A DNA stretch of 64,000 nt, taken from NCBI GenBank assembly GCA_020746835.1, contig JAGPNK010000010.1:1178001-1242000 (forward strand). Reading direction: 5' to 3'. This document shows, one piece after another, positions 42,601-54,323 of this stretch (positions are counted from its first letter, which is position 1; each line of letters opens with the position of its first letter). The notes beneath the pieces are model-generated. The model had not been told where the DNA came from, did no database searches, and was given only the letters and a program-made list of their open reading frames with translations. Position numbers and translations under genes: made by a program. The stretch comes from Stachybotrys elegans (taxonomy: Eukaryota > Ascomycota > Sordariomycetes > Hypocreales > Stachybotryaceae).

Positions 42601-43730
42601 AAGTATAAAGCTGTCCTTAATATAATAAGAGCTCTAAACCCTATATAAGCTATAGTAGTTTCTCTACTATCTAGACTATTAGTAGCTATTTATTATATAT
42701 TTTTTAATAATCTCTTTTTATTATTATATCTTTTTTAGGCTCTTAGAGATTAAGAAATAGCTACTATAGATACTATTTAAGTTAACTATAGTATTTATAG
42801 GCCTTTTATTATAGCTAAGTAGTAAGACTATACTAGGAAATACTAGGCTTTTAACTATATTAAAACTATAGCTATACTAAATAGCTAGGTATATTAAGAA
42901 AAAGAGTTTTAATTATATAATTAATAGAAAAATATATACTAATTCTTTATCTAATCCTTTAAGGTTAACTAAATTATATAAAAAGATAATACCCTTGTAA
43001 TAGTACTATTAATAGTATTTATAGAGAATAAATTTATCTATTAAATTTATTAATAGCTCTTTATAATAATAGTATAGTTATACTTTATTTATTATAAATT
43101 TAGTCTTAATCTAGTTAAGGAACTCTCTATACTAAAGGCTATAACTGTTTATAATAAAAAAATAAATACTATAGATATAGGGAATTAACTATAGACTATA
43201 GAAGGTTTTAACTACTAGAACTATAAAAGGGAGTAATAGATAATAGTCTAGACCTTTTTACTTAAAGTAGCTTTTATTAATAGCTATTTATTATAGTAGT
43301 AAGCTCTAGGGCCTTTACTATAGTCTCTATATAAAGTATAAAGACTATAGTAGTAGTATTTTATTAATAACTTTATTACTTTATATAGAAAAACTAGAGA
43401 TATAAAAAAGCTTTTTAAGGCTAAAAACACTATAGTTACTCTATTATAGTATAATTATATTAATAGAGAGAAAAGCAGTTATTATTTAGGCTATTAGGGG
43501 CTTTAGATAGATAAGGTATAGTAATAAAGTACTTAGTATAGCTAAATGCCTCTAGGTTAGGTTAGTAGGAATAGTATTAAGCCTATAATAATATAGAAGG
43601 GTTATAATATATATAATGTAGCTTTATATATCTAGCAGAAATGCTAGGACTTCTATTATAGCCTAATTTCTTAGGAAACTAAAGTTACTATTTTTTTCTG
43701 TATTTTTATTGGTCAAAAACCCTGTCTGTG

Positions 43731-43762
43731 ACAAGCTTGCTGCTCCTCGACACTCAAAGGGA
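43731..43762 (-). repeat. Right terminal inverted repeat
   Basis: Partner of the left TIR, followed by the second copy of the TA target duplication. Confidence 0.88.
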
Positions 43763-43764
43763 TA

Positions 43765-44567
43765 GGGTAGATGGGGCTGATGCCCTGATGCCTGAGGCAC
43801 ACACACGCACACACACAATGTAGCCCACAAAGGTTGGGAACCTCCAGTTCGTAGATGGCTTCAATCAACACCGTTCACTTCAATCACTTTCCTTAGACCT
43901 CACTACATGAGGGCCGCGCCACAGTAAAAATAGGTGCCCGAGGCTCATGCCAAGATTTCTCTGTACCGATTCCTTCCCTATTTTACGGTACTCCATGATG
44001 TCAAGGCCGCGCCGCCCACACACATGGATCCCCCGATTTAAGCCCGGAACGGAACGGGCTTTGTATCTGTTCGCTGGATAACGTACCAATAGTGACAGAA
44101 TTTTTTCGCCATCGGTCCAGAAGATGCCGATGCCAGCTAGAGCTCCGCAAGCGCCACCCCGAGCGAATGGGTGGATGACGATTTCCGGTGGATGCCAATA
44201 GAAGCCAACGGGGGAACGAGCATCGACCATTTTTCTCAGCCTGTCTTTGACACGTCAAAGGAGACCCATTTGATGGATCAATCCTTCTTGCACGTAACTA
44301 TGGCCGTGCCTCCCGTCGGCAGCATAATATGAGGCCCGTCATCGGTCCGGAAAAGCCGCCGCTTCACCTCCGGGACCGTCGTCGCTGAGCCGAAAGCAAG
44401 CTTTTATTTCTCCTCAATTTATTTTGCTTCGTCTTCTCTTTTGTAGCAAGCTGTATTTGGTACTTGCTCGATGATCCTCGCGGTACATGCTCTTATTGCC
44501 GGAGGAAGCAGTCCCGGCAGTCCAACGACAGGTTACTTACCGCTCTTCCACTCGTTACAGTCCCAAG
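43765..44567. other. Flank of transposon and promoter of DHA2 gene
   Basis: A short CA-rich microsatellite lies near 43795-43817. A minus-strand frame at 43880-44230 has no domain I can defend. The remainder is the putative promoter of the MFS gene. Confidence 0.4.
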
Positions 44568-46430
44568 ATGAAGGAGGAAACCAATACCGCCGCCGCCCGG
44601 AACGCGGACGATAGCATAAGCCACACGCCCGTCCCGTCGCCCTCGCCCGCAGAGGACGAGGATGAAAAGACGGCGGCCGAGAACAACCAGGACAATGACG
44701 ACAGTGACGCCGAGAGCATCGGCGGCCAGCGCGACACGCTCGGCAAGAAGCGCATGCTCATCTCCATCACGGCCCTGTCCATCTGCCTCTTCGTCTCCTT
44801 CATCGACCAGACGAGCGTGTCGACGGCGACGCCCGCGCTGGCCGGCGAGCTCGACACGGGCACCTCGACGTCGTGGATCGGCGCCTCCTTCCTCATCGCC
44901 TCGACGGCCTTTCAGCTCGTCAACGGCCGCCTGTCGGACATCTTCGGCCGCAAGAATCTGCTCATCATCTGCCTCGCCCTCATGTCCGTCGGCGACCTGG
45001 CCTGCGGCTTTGCCCAGTCGCCCGAGCAGCTGTTTGCCTTTCGGTCCATTGCCGGCGTGGGAGGCGGCGGCATCAACAGTCTTGTCATGATCATTGTCAG
45101 CGACATTACGACGCTGCAGAATCGGGGGCACTACCAGGGTGAGTTCTTCGAAGCTTCGGATGCATGAGCGAGACCTGACAGTATAGGAATGCTCGGAGCT
45201 GTCATTGCCCTTGCCAACGGCATCGGCCCCTTCCTCGGAGGAGCCATTGTGCAGTCGGCGACGTGGCGATGGGTCTTCTGGATGATCCCCATGATCTCGG
45301 CCCCGACCACGGCCGTCATATGGCTATACCTCCCGCTCAAGCACCGCCACGGCGACCTCGTCGGAAAGGTCAAGAAGATTGACTTTGGCGGCACCGCCCT
45401 CAACATGGCCTCGACGCTGCTGCTGCTCATCCCCCTGTCGGGCGGCGGCGTCACCTACGCCTGGACCTCGCCCTTTCTCATCTCCACCATTGCCGTCGGC
45501 GCCGTCCTCATGCTGCTCTTCGTCCTCTACGAGTGGAAGCTGGCCAAGCTGCCCATCATGCCCCTGCGCCTGTACCGCGCGCCGCACTGCTGGGCCCTCT
45601 ACCTGCAGTCCTTCCTCACCGGCCTGGCCTACTTTGGCAACTTCTTCTACCTGCCTCTGTATTTCCAGAGCGTCCTGGGCTACTCGGCTCTCGTTGCCGG
45701 CGCCCTCATCCTGGCCGTCATCATCCCCTCGTCCTTCACCTCGATTCTCTCTGGCCAGTACATGGCTCGTGTTGGCAGCTACATGCACTGCGTACTCGTT
45801 GGCTTCACCCTGTGGACGCTGGGAAACGGCCTCACGCTCGACTTTGACCAGGGGACGCATCTTGGTCCCATGATCGGCACCCTCATTGTCGAGGGTTGCG
45901 GCATTGGTTTCACGCTGCAGCCGACGCTCGTCGGAATGTACGCCAACAGCCGCAGCGAGGACCGCGCCGTCACGACGGGACTGCGAAACTACATACGAAC
46001 CATCGGAGGCGCCTTTGGGCTCGTCATCTCGGGCGTCATCCTCTCCAACACGCTGAGCACTCGGCTCGCCGGCACCGGTGCCATCACCCAGGACATGATT
46101 ACCCAGCTGACGTCCTCGACCTACGACCTCGGGAACATGGACATCTCGGCGCAAGACAGGGAGCGCATCCTGCACGTCTACATGCAGGGCCTGCATTACA
46201 TCTTCGCCTTTTACACGGCCTGCTCCGGGCTCAGCGTGGTCCTGACCATCTGGATCGGCAACACGAGCCTCAAGGCCAAGCCGAAGCAGGACGAGGCCCG
46301 AAAGGTAGACGAGACGGACAGCTCCGACTCTGGCAACAAGAGCGAGGGTCCCGTCGATGTGGAGAAGGGCATCTTGAGTACTGAAAAGGAGGCCGAAAAG
46401 GAGTCGGAAGCCAGTCCGAAGGTTGCATAG
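44568..46430 (+). CDS. MFS transporter, DHA2 14-helix type
   Basis: Exon 1 (44568-45138) starts MKEETNTAAARNADDSISH and carries an acidic N-tail. After a GTGAGT...GTATAG intron, exon 2 (45187-46430) continues GMLGAVIALANGIGPFLGG. Motifs seen are CLFVSFIDQTSVSTATPALAG (helix 1 with D-Q-T), GRLSDIFGRKNLLI (motif A), FRSIAGVGGGGINSLVMIIV (motif B) and TWRWVFWMIPMI, then 14 predicted helices and an acidic/serine C-tail. The family exports small toxic compounds by proton antiport. It is the first of a run of genes up to 56.8 kb that look metabolically linked. An upstream in-frame ATG at 44487 is less likely. Confidence 0.88.
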
Positions 46431-47065
46431 ATTGCATGTATCATTTCTTGCATAGACCGGCGTAGGTGGGCAGGGCATAGAAGGACCAGTCATTGTAGCT
46501 GCTTTGATACATTGACATAATGAAGTCATGACACTTTTCGCAACTCTGCCATCCCCCTCTCCTCATGACTCGCCAAACCCACGCGCCACAACTCTCTTGC
46601 CATGACCATGCCCGCCCAGGCCGCCAACACAAAGACCGTCTTTCTCCTATTCGTCCGTCTTCATCTCGTCGTTGCTTATCGTCGACCGGGTCGCCCCGCA
46701 AACTCGCTTCTCACCCCACATGTTTGCAACCCCTCCACGGCATGTCAACGAGGAACCCTGACCAACCATGGCCATGGCGGGGCGATAACAGCCAGCACGC
46801 ACTCCGTTTGCATGGCTACGCTGTGGGGTGTCGTTGTACATGTTGCTTTCTGTCAGACGGGGAGGAGCTTATCGGGGTCAGGACTACCGAAACTGGCTGC
46901 TCTTATCCGGATGGTTTCGGCTGCGTTGCGTCCAGAGGCCGACGGGTCGCAATCTGCCGACGAGCGGAGGGGAATTGGGCAGTATTTAACCAGAATGACA
47001 GCTCCAGCAGGTCGTCTCTGTACTGGTATTAGCAACCCAGCTGCATCGTATTCCCCGCCATCACA
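46431..47065. other. Intergenic / promoter of the PuuE-like gene
   Basis: Short frames only, no domain. GATA-type sites (e.g. GATAAC near 46786 and CTTATCG near 46867), possible nitrogen-regulatory (AreA-like) elements, occur upstream of the PuuE-like gene. Individual matches are weak evidence. Confidence 0.35.
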
Positions 47066-48101
47066 ATGCCTGAAGCATACCACCCTCACCCCGACTACGG
47101 CTTCGCCCGTGACTTCAAGGGCTATGGAGAGAAGGGTCTCGAGGGTCTGAAGTGGCCCAACGGCGCCAAGATTGCCGTCTCCTTTGTCATCAACTACGAG
47201 GAGGTTAGTCTTGCACGCGATATGCCCGCCTTCTCCCACTGACAACGCGCAGGGCGGCGAGCGCTCCGTCCTCAGCGGCGACGGCGTTGACGAGACCAAC
47301 CTCCGCGAGCACCCCGGGCTCCCGCGCATCAACGAGCGCAACTACAACGCCGAGTCCGAGTACGAGTACGGGTCGCGCGTGGGCTTCTGGCGCCTCTTCA
47401 AGCTCTTCAACGACCACAAGATGAAGTTCACGCTCTACGCCGTCGCGCAGGCCGTCGAGCAGCAGCCCGAGGTGGCGACGCGGTGCGTCGAGGAGGGCCA
47501 CGACGTCGCCTCGCACGCCTACCGCTGGGTCGACCACCACGACTGGTCCGTCGACAAGGAGCGCGAGTACATCAAGAAGGGCATCGAGAGCCTCAAGAAG
47601 CTGACGGGCTACGCCCCCAAGGGCTGGTACTACGGCCGCCCCTCGCCGCACTCGCGCAGCCTCATCCCCAAGGTCTACGAGGAGATGGGCGAGGAGCTGC
47701 TCTGGGCCAGCGACACGTACGCTGACGACGTCCCCTACTGGACCGACCTGCCCATGGAGCGCGACGCGGCCGAGCCCAAGGGCTGCCTCATGGTCCCCTA
47801 CAGCTACGACTGCAACGACTTCAAGTTTGGCGTCGTCACGGGCTTCCGCGACTCGCGCGGCTTCTACGAGCACCTCCAGAACGCCTTCGACATCCTCTAC
47901 GAGGAGGGCGAGGCCGGCCAGCCCAAGATGATGACCATTGGCCTGCACTGCCGCATCATCGGCCGCCCGGGACGCTACAAGGCCCTCAAGGACTTTGTCG
48001 AGTACATTGCCGCCAAGGAGGGCGTCTGGGTCGCCACGAGGACCGAGATTGCCCAGTCCTTCCGCGAGCAGTTCCCTTACAAGAAGGGCAAGCTGGCATA
48101 A
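47066..48101 (+). CDS. PuuE-type allantoinase / polysaccharide deacetylase-fold enzyme
   Basis: Exon 1 (47066-47203) starts MPEAYHPHPDYGFARDFKGY. After a GTTAGT...GCGCAG intron, exon 2 (47253-48101) continues GGERSVLSGDGVDETNLRE, giving about 328 residues. The order YGEKGLEGLKWPNGAKIAVSF-VINYEEGGERSVL-FTLYAVAQAVEQQPEV-EEGHDVASHAYRWVDH-GWYYGRPSPHSR-DCNDFKFGV is characteristic of PuuE, the cofactor-independent allantoinase found in some bacteria, and of its fungal relatives. These hydrolyse cyclic amides (allantoin to allantoate). Fungal members are often auto-annotated as chitin deacetylases, but the lack of signal peptide argues for a cytosolic ureide substrate. Neighbouring NCS1 permease and amidase support this inference. 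Confidence 0.8.
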
Positions 48102-48212
48102 CAAATACTACGAGATAGTTTATGACACAGATAAATAATAATAAAAATGATGAAAATGATTTAAAAATAAAATAAAACGAAGAACCGTGTAAAATTTTGT
48201 CTAGATTGTCGC

Positions 48213-50882
48213 CTACATATTGCCGAAATGCCAGTCGTTGGTACCCATAGGGTTGTACTGAGGCGTCTGCATCATGCCCGCGTCCTTGAAGTCGCAGCTG
48301 TCCATGTCCGGCCAGGAGGGCGTGTCGGAATATCTGGGCATTTCCGGGGCATTGGAGTTGTCGCCCAGCATCTCGTTCCACATGCGCCAGCCCTGCCATC
48401 CACCAGGCGCTTCCTCGTCCACCTCCATAAAGGCCTCCTTGACGGCGTCCGAGACCAACTCGCTCATGCTGGGCTCCACGGCTGGCGCATCTCCCACCAG
48501 CCCCTCGGGAGACGCCGAGGCTGTCGGGCTGGGACCCTTGTCAAACTTGGCCTTCAACGGTCTGCCAGCACCATTGCCTCCCAAGCCTAAGCCGGCGCCA
48601 CTGTCAAGTCCAATCGGGTTGACGAGCGTCTTGAACAGGCTCGCCGACAGGGCGTCAAAGATGTCGCGGTACTTGACGGCGCCCGACCACTTCTCTCCGA
48701 AGATGGTGAGGCTCTGGGAGCATGCCTGCGTTGCCTCAAACACGTCGTAGCTGAAGAGCGTGCGGTCTCGCCACAGGCAGTACACGAGCGTCAGCCCCGC
48801 CACGAAGCAGCTGTGCAGCGATATCATGGTGTAGGTGAGCGTCTTGGTCTGGTTCAGCCGCTTGTACGCGATGCAGACGCAGGCAGCCGAGCGCGCCGCC
48901 GTGATGAACCGGGGGTCCGTCGGCGGCAGGCTCGGAAGTAGGACCGTGAAGAGCATGAGGATCGACTTGTGGTACTGACTATCGGCGAGGTTAATAAACG
49001 GGCCCACGATGCACAACGCATTGACTTACAGGTTGAAATAGTCTTGCGAGTCGTGGCTCGCACTCTCCGGGTCGTACAGCCACGTAATCTTGTTGAAGCC
49101 CTTGGGCAGCTGCGGGACCGTCTGTATCCAGGTTTCGAGGTCGCTGCGCATCTCCGTCATCTTGTCCACGAGGCGCGCCTTGGACTCCGGGCTGCCGGCG
49201 AAGACGTCCTTGTCAACGCGGAACATGGTGCGGTGGATGCGGGACAGGATGCGCTCCAGGTTGATGATGTGGATGAAGGGCTCGACGTTGCACCAGGGCT
49301 TGGTGTGCGTGTGAGGGGGCTCGGCGTGCGTGAGGTCCCAGAACTCGAGGCTCGGGTTTGGTAGCTGTCCATGTTAGCAACGCCGGATCTATCTATCGAC
49401 ACGTTCCTGGCATAGGGATGTCTCGATAGTGCCAGATCGATGCAAATGCAGGGAAATGACTTACAGAGACGTTAATATCTCGATCACCAATAGCGAATGC
49501 CCTGCCTAGTATTACACTGGTTCCCCGGTCGAGGCAATAGCACGACCAGAATGCTCTGCGCCGTATCTCGACGTCGCGAGCATTCTGCCCTGCATGTGCC
49601 TTCCGCTCGCGATGCAGCCCCAGCTCTATGCACAGAGACACGGCATACCTCACCTGGCTCCAGGCGCCAGCGCCATAGGGCGACCGCTGACCGTGCACCG
49701 CCAGCAGCAACAGAAACTGCACCGTGGCGAGGTTGTGCTGCTCCAGGATGTAGTCCATGGGCTCGATGGCGGCGAGCAGGTGCTTTTCCGAGTCGACGCC
49801 CGAGTTCTTCTGCGTCAGCTGCAGGAAGCGCGCGGCAATGGCGTAGATGAGATGCATGATGCTGCGCTCCGTGATGGGCATGGATCCCTGGTTGGTGTAC
49901 TGGGCCTCGAAGAGGGCAGAGTAGGCCTTCCTGTCGAGGAAGGGCCACCGCGTGTGCATGCGGTCAAAGAAGACGTCAAAGAGGCGCCTGGCCTGCTCGC
50001 GGTGGGGGAACTCAAAGGACGAGTCCTGGGCGAGCGTCGAGTGCGTCGAGATGGAGGAGGAGGCGGCGTGTGTGCCCACGGGGTCGGGCTGGCGAGCATG
50101 CGCCGACCGGATGCCGTGGGCAATGGCACGGCGGCCTGGGTTGCGGAAGATGGAGCTCTGTATCATCCTGGCGATGGCGGCGCCCGAGCTGGAGCCGAGA
50201 TAGTAGGGCTCCGGGGCGTTGCCGGTCGTGCCTGAGGCGCACAGCGAGAGGTAGGCGACGCCGTCGATGATGGAGTTTCGATCGTCATGGTCGACGTCCT
50301 CCGAGGCAGAGTCTCGATGCGAGGAAGACGAGTCCAGACGGGGCCTGAAGTTGCCATTGCTGCTGGGGACGCTGCTGGATGGCGCACCGCCGAAATGGTC
50401 CTCGGCATAGGCAGGCAGCCTGGCTTCCAGGAAGGCTATCCTCTCTTCCAAGGCATTGATGTATCTTGGCATGATCAATTAGCTGATGTCCTATCATGGT
50501 GGTGTACCGGCACTTACAGAGTCTTGCCTCCTGGATACTGTGGCCGGACGGTCCTCTCATAGATGCAAGGAGTACCGGCCCGATCGCAGGATTTACACAC
50601 GGGATGAGCACCGTCGCACTAGGACACACACACACAAGGTGAGATCAGCATCCAGACCACGAATGGCATGCGCATGTCGACCCGGCCGGGCGGTTGGATG
50701 GTTGGTCTAGCGGCCCTTACCCGTTGCTTCCTCCGCTTACACCGTTTGCAGGCCAAGGCCACGCGAGTCTTCCGTGGGGGTCCCGCCGCAGCGGAGAAGG
50801 ACGACATGTTGCCAGCAGCGTCGGCGCGGTTGCTTGCAGGGTGAGTCAAGGGGCTCGTAGGGCTGTCATGGTTGGAGGACAT
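48213..50882 (-). CDS. Zn2Cys6 transcription factor of the putative ureide cluster
   Basis: Exons are 50882-50721, 50618-50518, 50464-49465, 49364-49030 and 48978-48213. Exons 1-2 form a canonical cluster CKRCKRRKQRCDGAHPVCKS-CDRAGTPC (C-X2-C-X6-C-X6-C-X2-C-X6-C). A short linker and coiled coil follow (INALEERIAFLEARL). The fungal-specific factor domain includes LFDVFFDRMHTRWPFLDRKAY and RRRAFWSCYCLDRGTSVILGRAFAI. The C-terminus is acidic and aromatic (MWNEMLGDNSNAPEMPRYSD). The architecture is that of regulators of nitrogen, purine or pyrimidine use, though close homology to UaY or PPR1 cannot be claimed from sequence alone. Its position between the PuuE-like enzyme and the NCS1 permease makes it the likely local activator. 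It converges tail-to-tail with the PuuE-like gene, 110 nt apart. Confidence 0.88.
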
Positions 50883-51747
50883 GGCTGGCCGGCTGCCGAC
50901 TGACTCGTCCCGCTTCTCAGGATGCGTTTGTTCCGACAGACTCGAGCAGGTCTGGCTTGGGGAGGGTGCAATCTGGCCAGGGTCGCCAGGGTCGACGGTA
51001 GGGGCGGTTTGCGCAGTTCCGATGAAGAGGAGAGGAGAGGAGAGCTGCAGATGGAGATGGAGATGGATGGAGATGGAGTTTGCCGAGTGAGGGTGGACGC
51101 ATGCACCTCAGCGTCAACGTCAGCACCGTGCGTCATGAAGACATGTCTCTCTCTCTTGATCCAAAAGCAGCGGCCTCCTCGTCTCCTCATCTCCTCTTCT
51201 CCTCCAAGCTGATCGGTATTTTGGACCCGAAGAAGCTTGGTGACAAGGGCAGATAAGCCAAGCAAAGATAAGCGGTGGGTCGACGTCCTGAATAGCCTTA
51301 TCTTGAGGCGATCTCATCCCAGGCTCTATAGGGGATGGTGTAGGGGAGGGGGCCTGTAGCGGCTGCTGTGGATGCGGGCGGCGACGGGTCGGGGGGGTCG
51401 GGTCCCACTGGCACCTGGGTGGGCTTTCCTTATCTCGGCCCAGACCAGTAACCAAGACGCCCTGCCAGCCTCCAACCTACAACTTACCCTGCCCTTGGCC
51501 CATGGATCATGCATCTCGAATCATGGTCGGCCAGAAAGCAACCGATGCGCGCGCACGCCTGTTCCCAGCTGTCCGGATCAGACATTGCGGGGATGCAACG
51601 GCTCAAGCTCGCAGCGAGATTGGCGTCTTTGTTTTAATATAATACCACACCGCGCGTTCCCGACGTCCATCCTCTTTCCCCCCCCTTCGCCACGGATCTC
51701 GTCGTCAGTCTGCAGACAATCCTCTCCTCATCCCACCAGACTTCGCC
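50883..51747. promoter_or_regulatory. Divergent promoter, cluster regulator / NCS1 permease
   Basis: This 865-nt interval is shared by the regulator and the permease. It holds a purine-rich GGAGAT microsatellite (51026-51079) and several GATA-type motifs (CTTATCT near 51297, AGATAAG near 51251 and 51266). Those would suit nitrogen-responsive GATA factors. Confidence 0.45.
51026..51079 (+). repeat. GGAGAG/GGAGAT microsatellite
   Basis: A run of AGAGG and then GGAGAT units, purine-rich on the plus strand, in the divergent promoter. Confidence 0.7.
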
Positions 51748-53741
51748 ATGGTTCGCTTCCCCTCCGGCAGCGACATTGTCGCCCCCTTCCAGTCCAAGGA
51801 AGCCTTTGTCAACTTCGTCAAGGTCCCCGAGACAATCGAGGGCCGCACCCAGGTTGGCAACGCGCGATGGTCCAACAAGGACCTCGAGCCGACGCCTCCT
51901 GAGCACCGAACATGGGATTGGTAAGTACACTGCTGCAATTGACTTTTTTTTTAATATTTTTTTTATCGTCTTCTAATCTTGACATAGGTACGATATGCCC
52001 ATGTATTGGTTCTCCAACAAGTTTAGCTTGACGGGCTGGAACACGGCTTCTGCCCTCATTGCGACCGGTCTCGTATGACCTCCCACCTCACCACAGCATC
52101 AACCACATGTGCTAATAATATTACAGACCTGGCAGCAGTCCTTTGCATCATGCATTCTCGGATCCTTGCTCGCAGCCGTCATTGTCGTCCTCATGGCTCG
52201 ACCCGGCGCCATGTACCACATCGGATTGTAAGCATCCCCAACACTCCCCTACCTCCTCCTCCTCTAATGATGTGATAGCCCCGTCCTCGCCCGCTCCAGC
52301 ATGGGCATGTACGGCGCCTACTTCTTCGTCTTCATCCGCGCCATGGTCTGCATCATCTGGTACGGCATCCAGACCTACTACGGCGCCCAGATTCTCTCCG
52401 TCATGTTCCGGTGCCTCTTTGGCAGCAGCTGGGTCAACTTCCCCAACGCACTCACCACCGTCATCAGCTCCAGGACGCTCTTGGCCTTTTTCATTGTCTG
52501 GATCCTCGAGTTCCCCTTCGTACGTCCCTAGTCCTGGCACACCCCCGCCGAAAAGGAAAAAAACATGAATGCTAACGACCTGACAGATGTGGGTGCACCC
52601 TAGACACATCAACTACCTCTTCACCGTCAAGGGAATCACCATGCCCATTGCTACCTTCGCCCTCTTCGGATGGTGCATGGCTGCTGGAGGTGGTCTCAGC
52701 GGCATCGACTCCGCCTCTACCGCCGGTGAGACTGCCGCCTCGGTGACCCCCCTCGGCTGGAGTATCATGTCCGGCATCAACGTCATCATGGGTGGCCTCT
52801 CCCCCATGTTGGTCAACCAGCCCGACCTGGCCCGATACTGCAAGAAGCCCCGCGACGCCGGCCTTCTCCAGGGCGCCACCGTCTTCTTCTCCGGCGTCCT
52901 CGTCTTCTTCCTCGGTCTCGCCTCCACCACGTCCATGCAGGCGGTCTGGGGCGAGGCCTACTGGAACATCTGGGATCTCCTCAACGCCTTCCTCGACCAC
53001 TACTGGTCCGCTGGTAGCCGTGCGGCCGTCTTCGTCATCGCCACCGCTTTCCTGCTCGGTGTCTTTGCCACCAACTTCGGCGCCAACTCGCTCCCCTTTG
53101 GCGCCGACATGACGGGCCTGTTCCCCCGATACCTCACCATTCGCCGCGGACAGATCCTGTGCGCCGTGCTCGGAGTCGTTGTCCAGCCCTGGCACCTGAT
53201 TGCCAGCGCAACCGCCTTCCTCTCCTTCCTCGGAAGCTACAACATCTTCATGGCTCCCCTGTGCGCCGTCATCATCATCGACTACTTCTACGTCCGCAAG
53301 GGCAACATCCACGTCCCCTCGTGCTACGACGGATCCAAGGGTAGCCTGTACTGGTTCTGGTCCGGCGTCAACTGGATCGGCTCCATCGCTTGGCTGTTGG
53401 GAACCACCATGGGTATCCCCGGCCTCATCGGGCAGTACCAGCCGCAGCTCATCAGCGACGCCGCCCGCTACATGTACATGATGGGCTGGGTTCTGACTTT
53501 TGTCACTGCCTCGGTCGTGTACTTGATCGGTGTGCACATCTTCAAATTGAGGGTCTTCCCCGCCGGACGAGAGTCCACCCCGATGGAGCGCGAGTGGCTG
53601 GCCCTGGAGGGACGTGAGGGCTTCTACGAGGATGAGGGTGAGGGCGGTGCCTTGTACGCCCAGTCTGCGACACCTCCTATCGAGGCTGAGGAGAGCGAAA
53701 AGGTTCCCATTGATTCCAAGGACGAGAAGTACGGCAACTAA
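51748..53741 (+). CDS. NCS1 family permease, Fur-type (allantoin/uracil/hydantoin)
   Basis: Six exons or fewer: 51748-51920, 51988-52072, 52127-52227, 52279-52519 and 52587-53741. The protein of about 585 residues has NCS1 marks: RTWDWYDMPMYWFSNKFSL (substrate-site W and N region), TWQQSFASCILGSLLAAVIV, RSSMGMYGAYFFVFIRAMVCIIWYGIQTYYG, NQPDLARYCKKPRDAG and the conserved GTNFGANSLPFGADMT-type loop (here ATNFGANSLPFGADM). About 12 helices are visible, with an acidic C-tail used in such transporters for turnover. Fur proteins move allantoin, uracil, uric acid or related rings with protons across the plasma membrane. Substrate cannot be fixed by eye. Confidence 0.92.
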
Positions 53742-54323
53742 GGTGACGAGACTGATGCCGATAGCTGAATGATGATAATATGCGCCTGGTACCAGGCATT
53801 ATACTATATACCCGCTACATTGAATAGAATTGAGACCCCGTCTATAACTTTGTGGTCCTCATATCCTGTGCATGTCTCGCCTACCATCTCCATCCCTCCT
53901 CTAAGCCGTCAACCAACGCTGTCCCTCGACACCCTTAATGAATATCGTGTGTCCCATCCGCCTTCACTTGGCTACCGCGTAAATTGGTCATTTATGCTTG
54001 AACATGCTTCAACTAGTGGACCGTCTAGATCCACCACACTGATTCGGACTTTTACCTAAGGCCCGGCCAATCGTGCCTCCTCTGCTATCGTCCAGAGGGT
54101 CGATTGCGCTTATCAGTGGTCCCGGCGCAGTCATCGTCCATCGTGGAGAACGGGTCAATCATCTCCATCGGCTCACTAGAACCCGATTGCCGATGGCGGC
54201 AAAGATGGACACCCGAGATGCCCTCTATTTCCTACCCGGCCCTCATGAATGCATTCCGCCTCTATTTCTTTCAACTCGTGGAAATAATCATCAAACCCAG
54301 CCACTGCAGAAGACAAGAGAAAA
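53742..54323. other. Intergenic / amidase promoter, nothing recognised
   Basis: 582 nt with short frames only. Confidence 0.45.

Larger units (their letters stand above)
41518..43762. mobile_element. TA-flanked TIR DNA transposon, heavily AT-mutated
   Basis: The ends are 32-bp terminal inverted repeats (41518-41549 and 43731-43762) starting TCCCTTTGAGTGTCGAGGAG, with one mismatch (T against C in the same strand sense). Both ends are flanked by TA (41516-41517 and 43763-43764), the target duplication of the Tc1/mariner-Pogo (Fot1-like) group. The 2.2-kb interior is extremely rich in TA and lacks any frame over 60 codons. This is what repeat-induced point mutation (CpA to TpA on both strands) leaves behind. 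The transposase cannot be recognised, so superfamily rests on TSD, TIR and size. The element is inactive. It lies between the OYE gene and the putative ureide cluster. Confidence 0.85.

Noticed and set aside
43880..44230. Possible RNase H-like fragment (GACGALAGIGIFWTDGEK)
   Set aside because: Only a short stretch resembles the RNase H first strand. The acidic catalytic residues and later motifs are not found.
45324..46529. 401-codon frame antisense to the DHA2 transporter
   Set aside because: Shadow frame with Glu/Gly/Val/Arg-rich composition, no domain.
47205..48104. 299-codon frame antisense to the PuuE-like gene
   Set aside because: Leu/Val/Asp-rich shadow; the sense strand has clear motifs.
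52572..53537. 321-codon frame antisense to the NCS1 permease
   Set aside because: Shadow; Asp/Gly/Val/Glu composition only.
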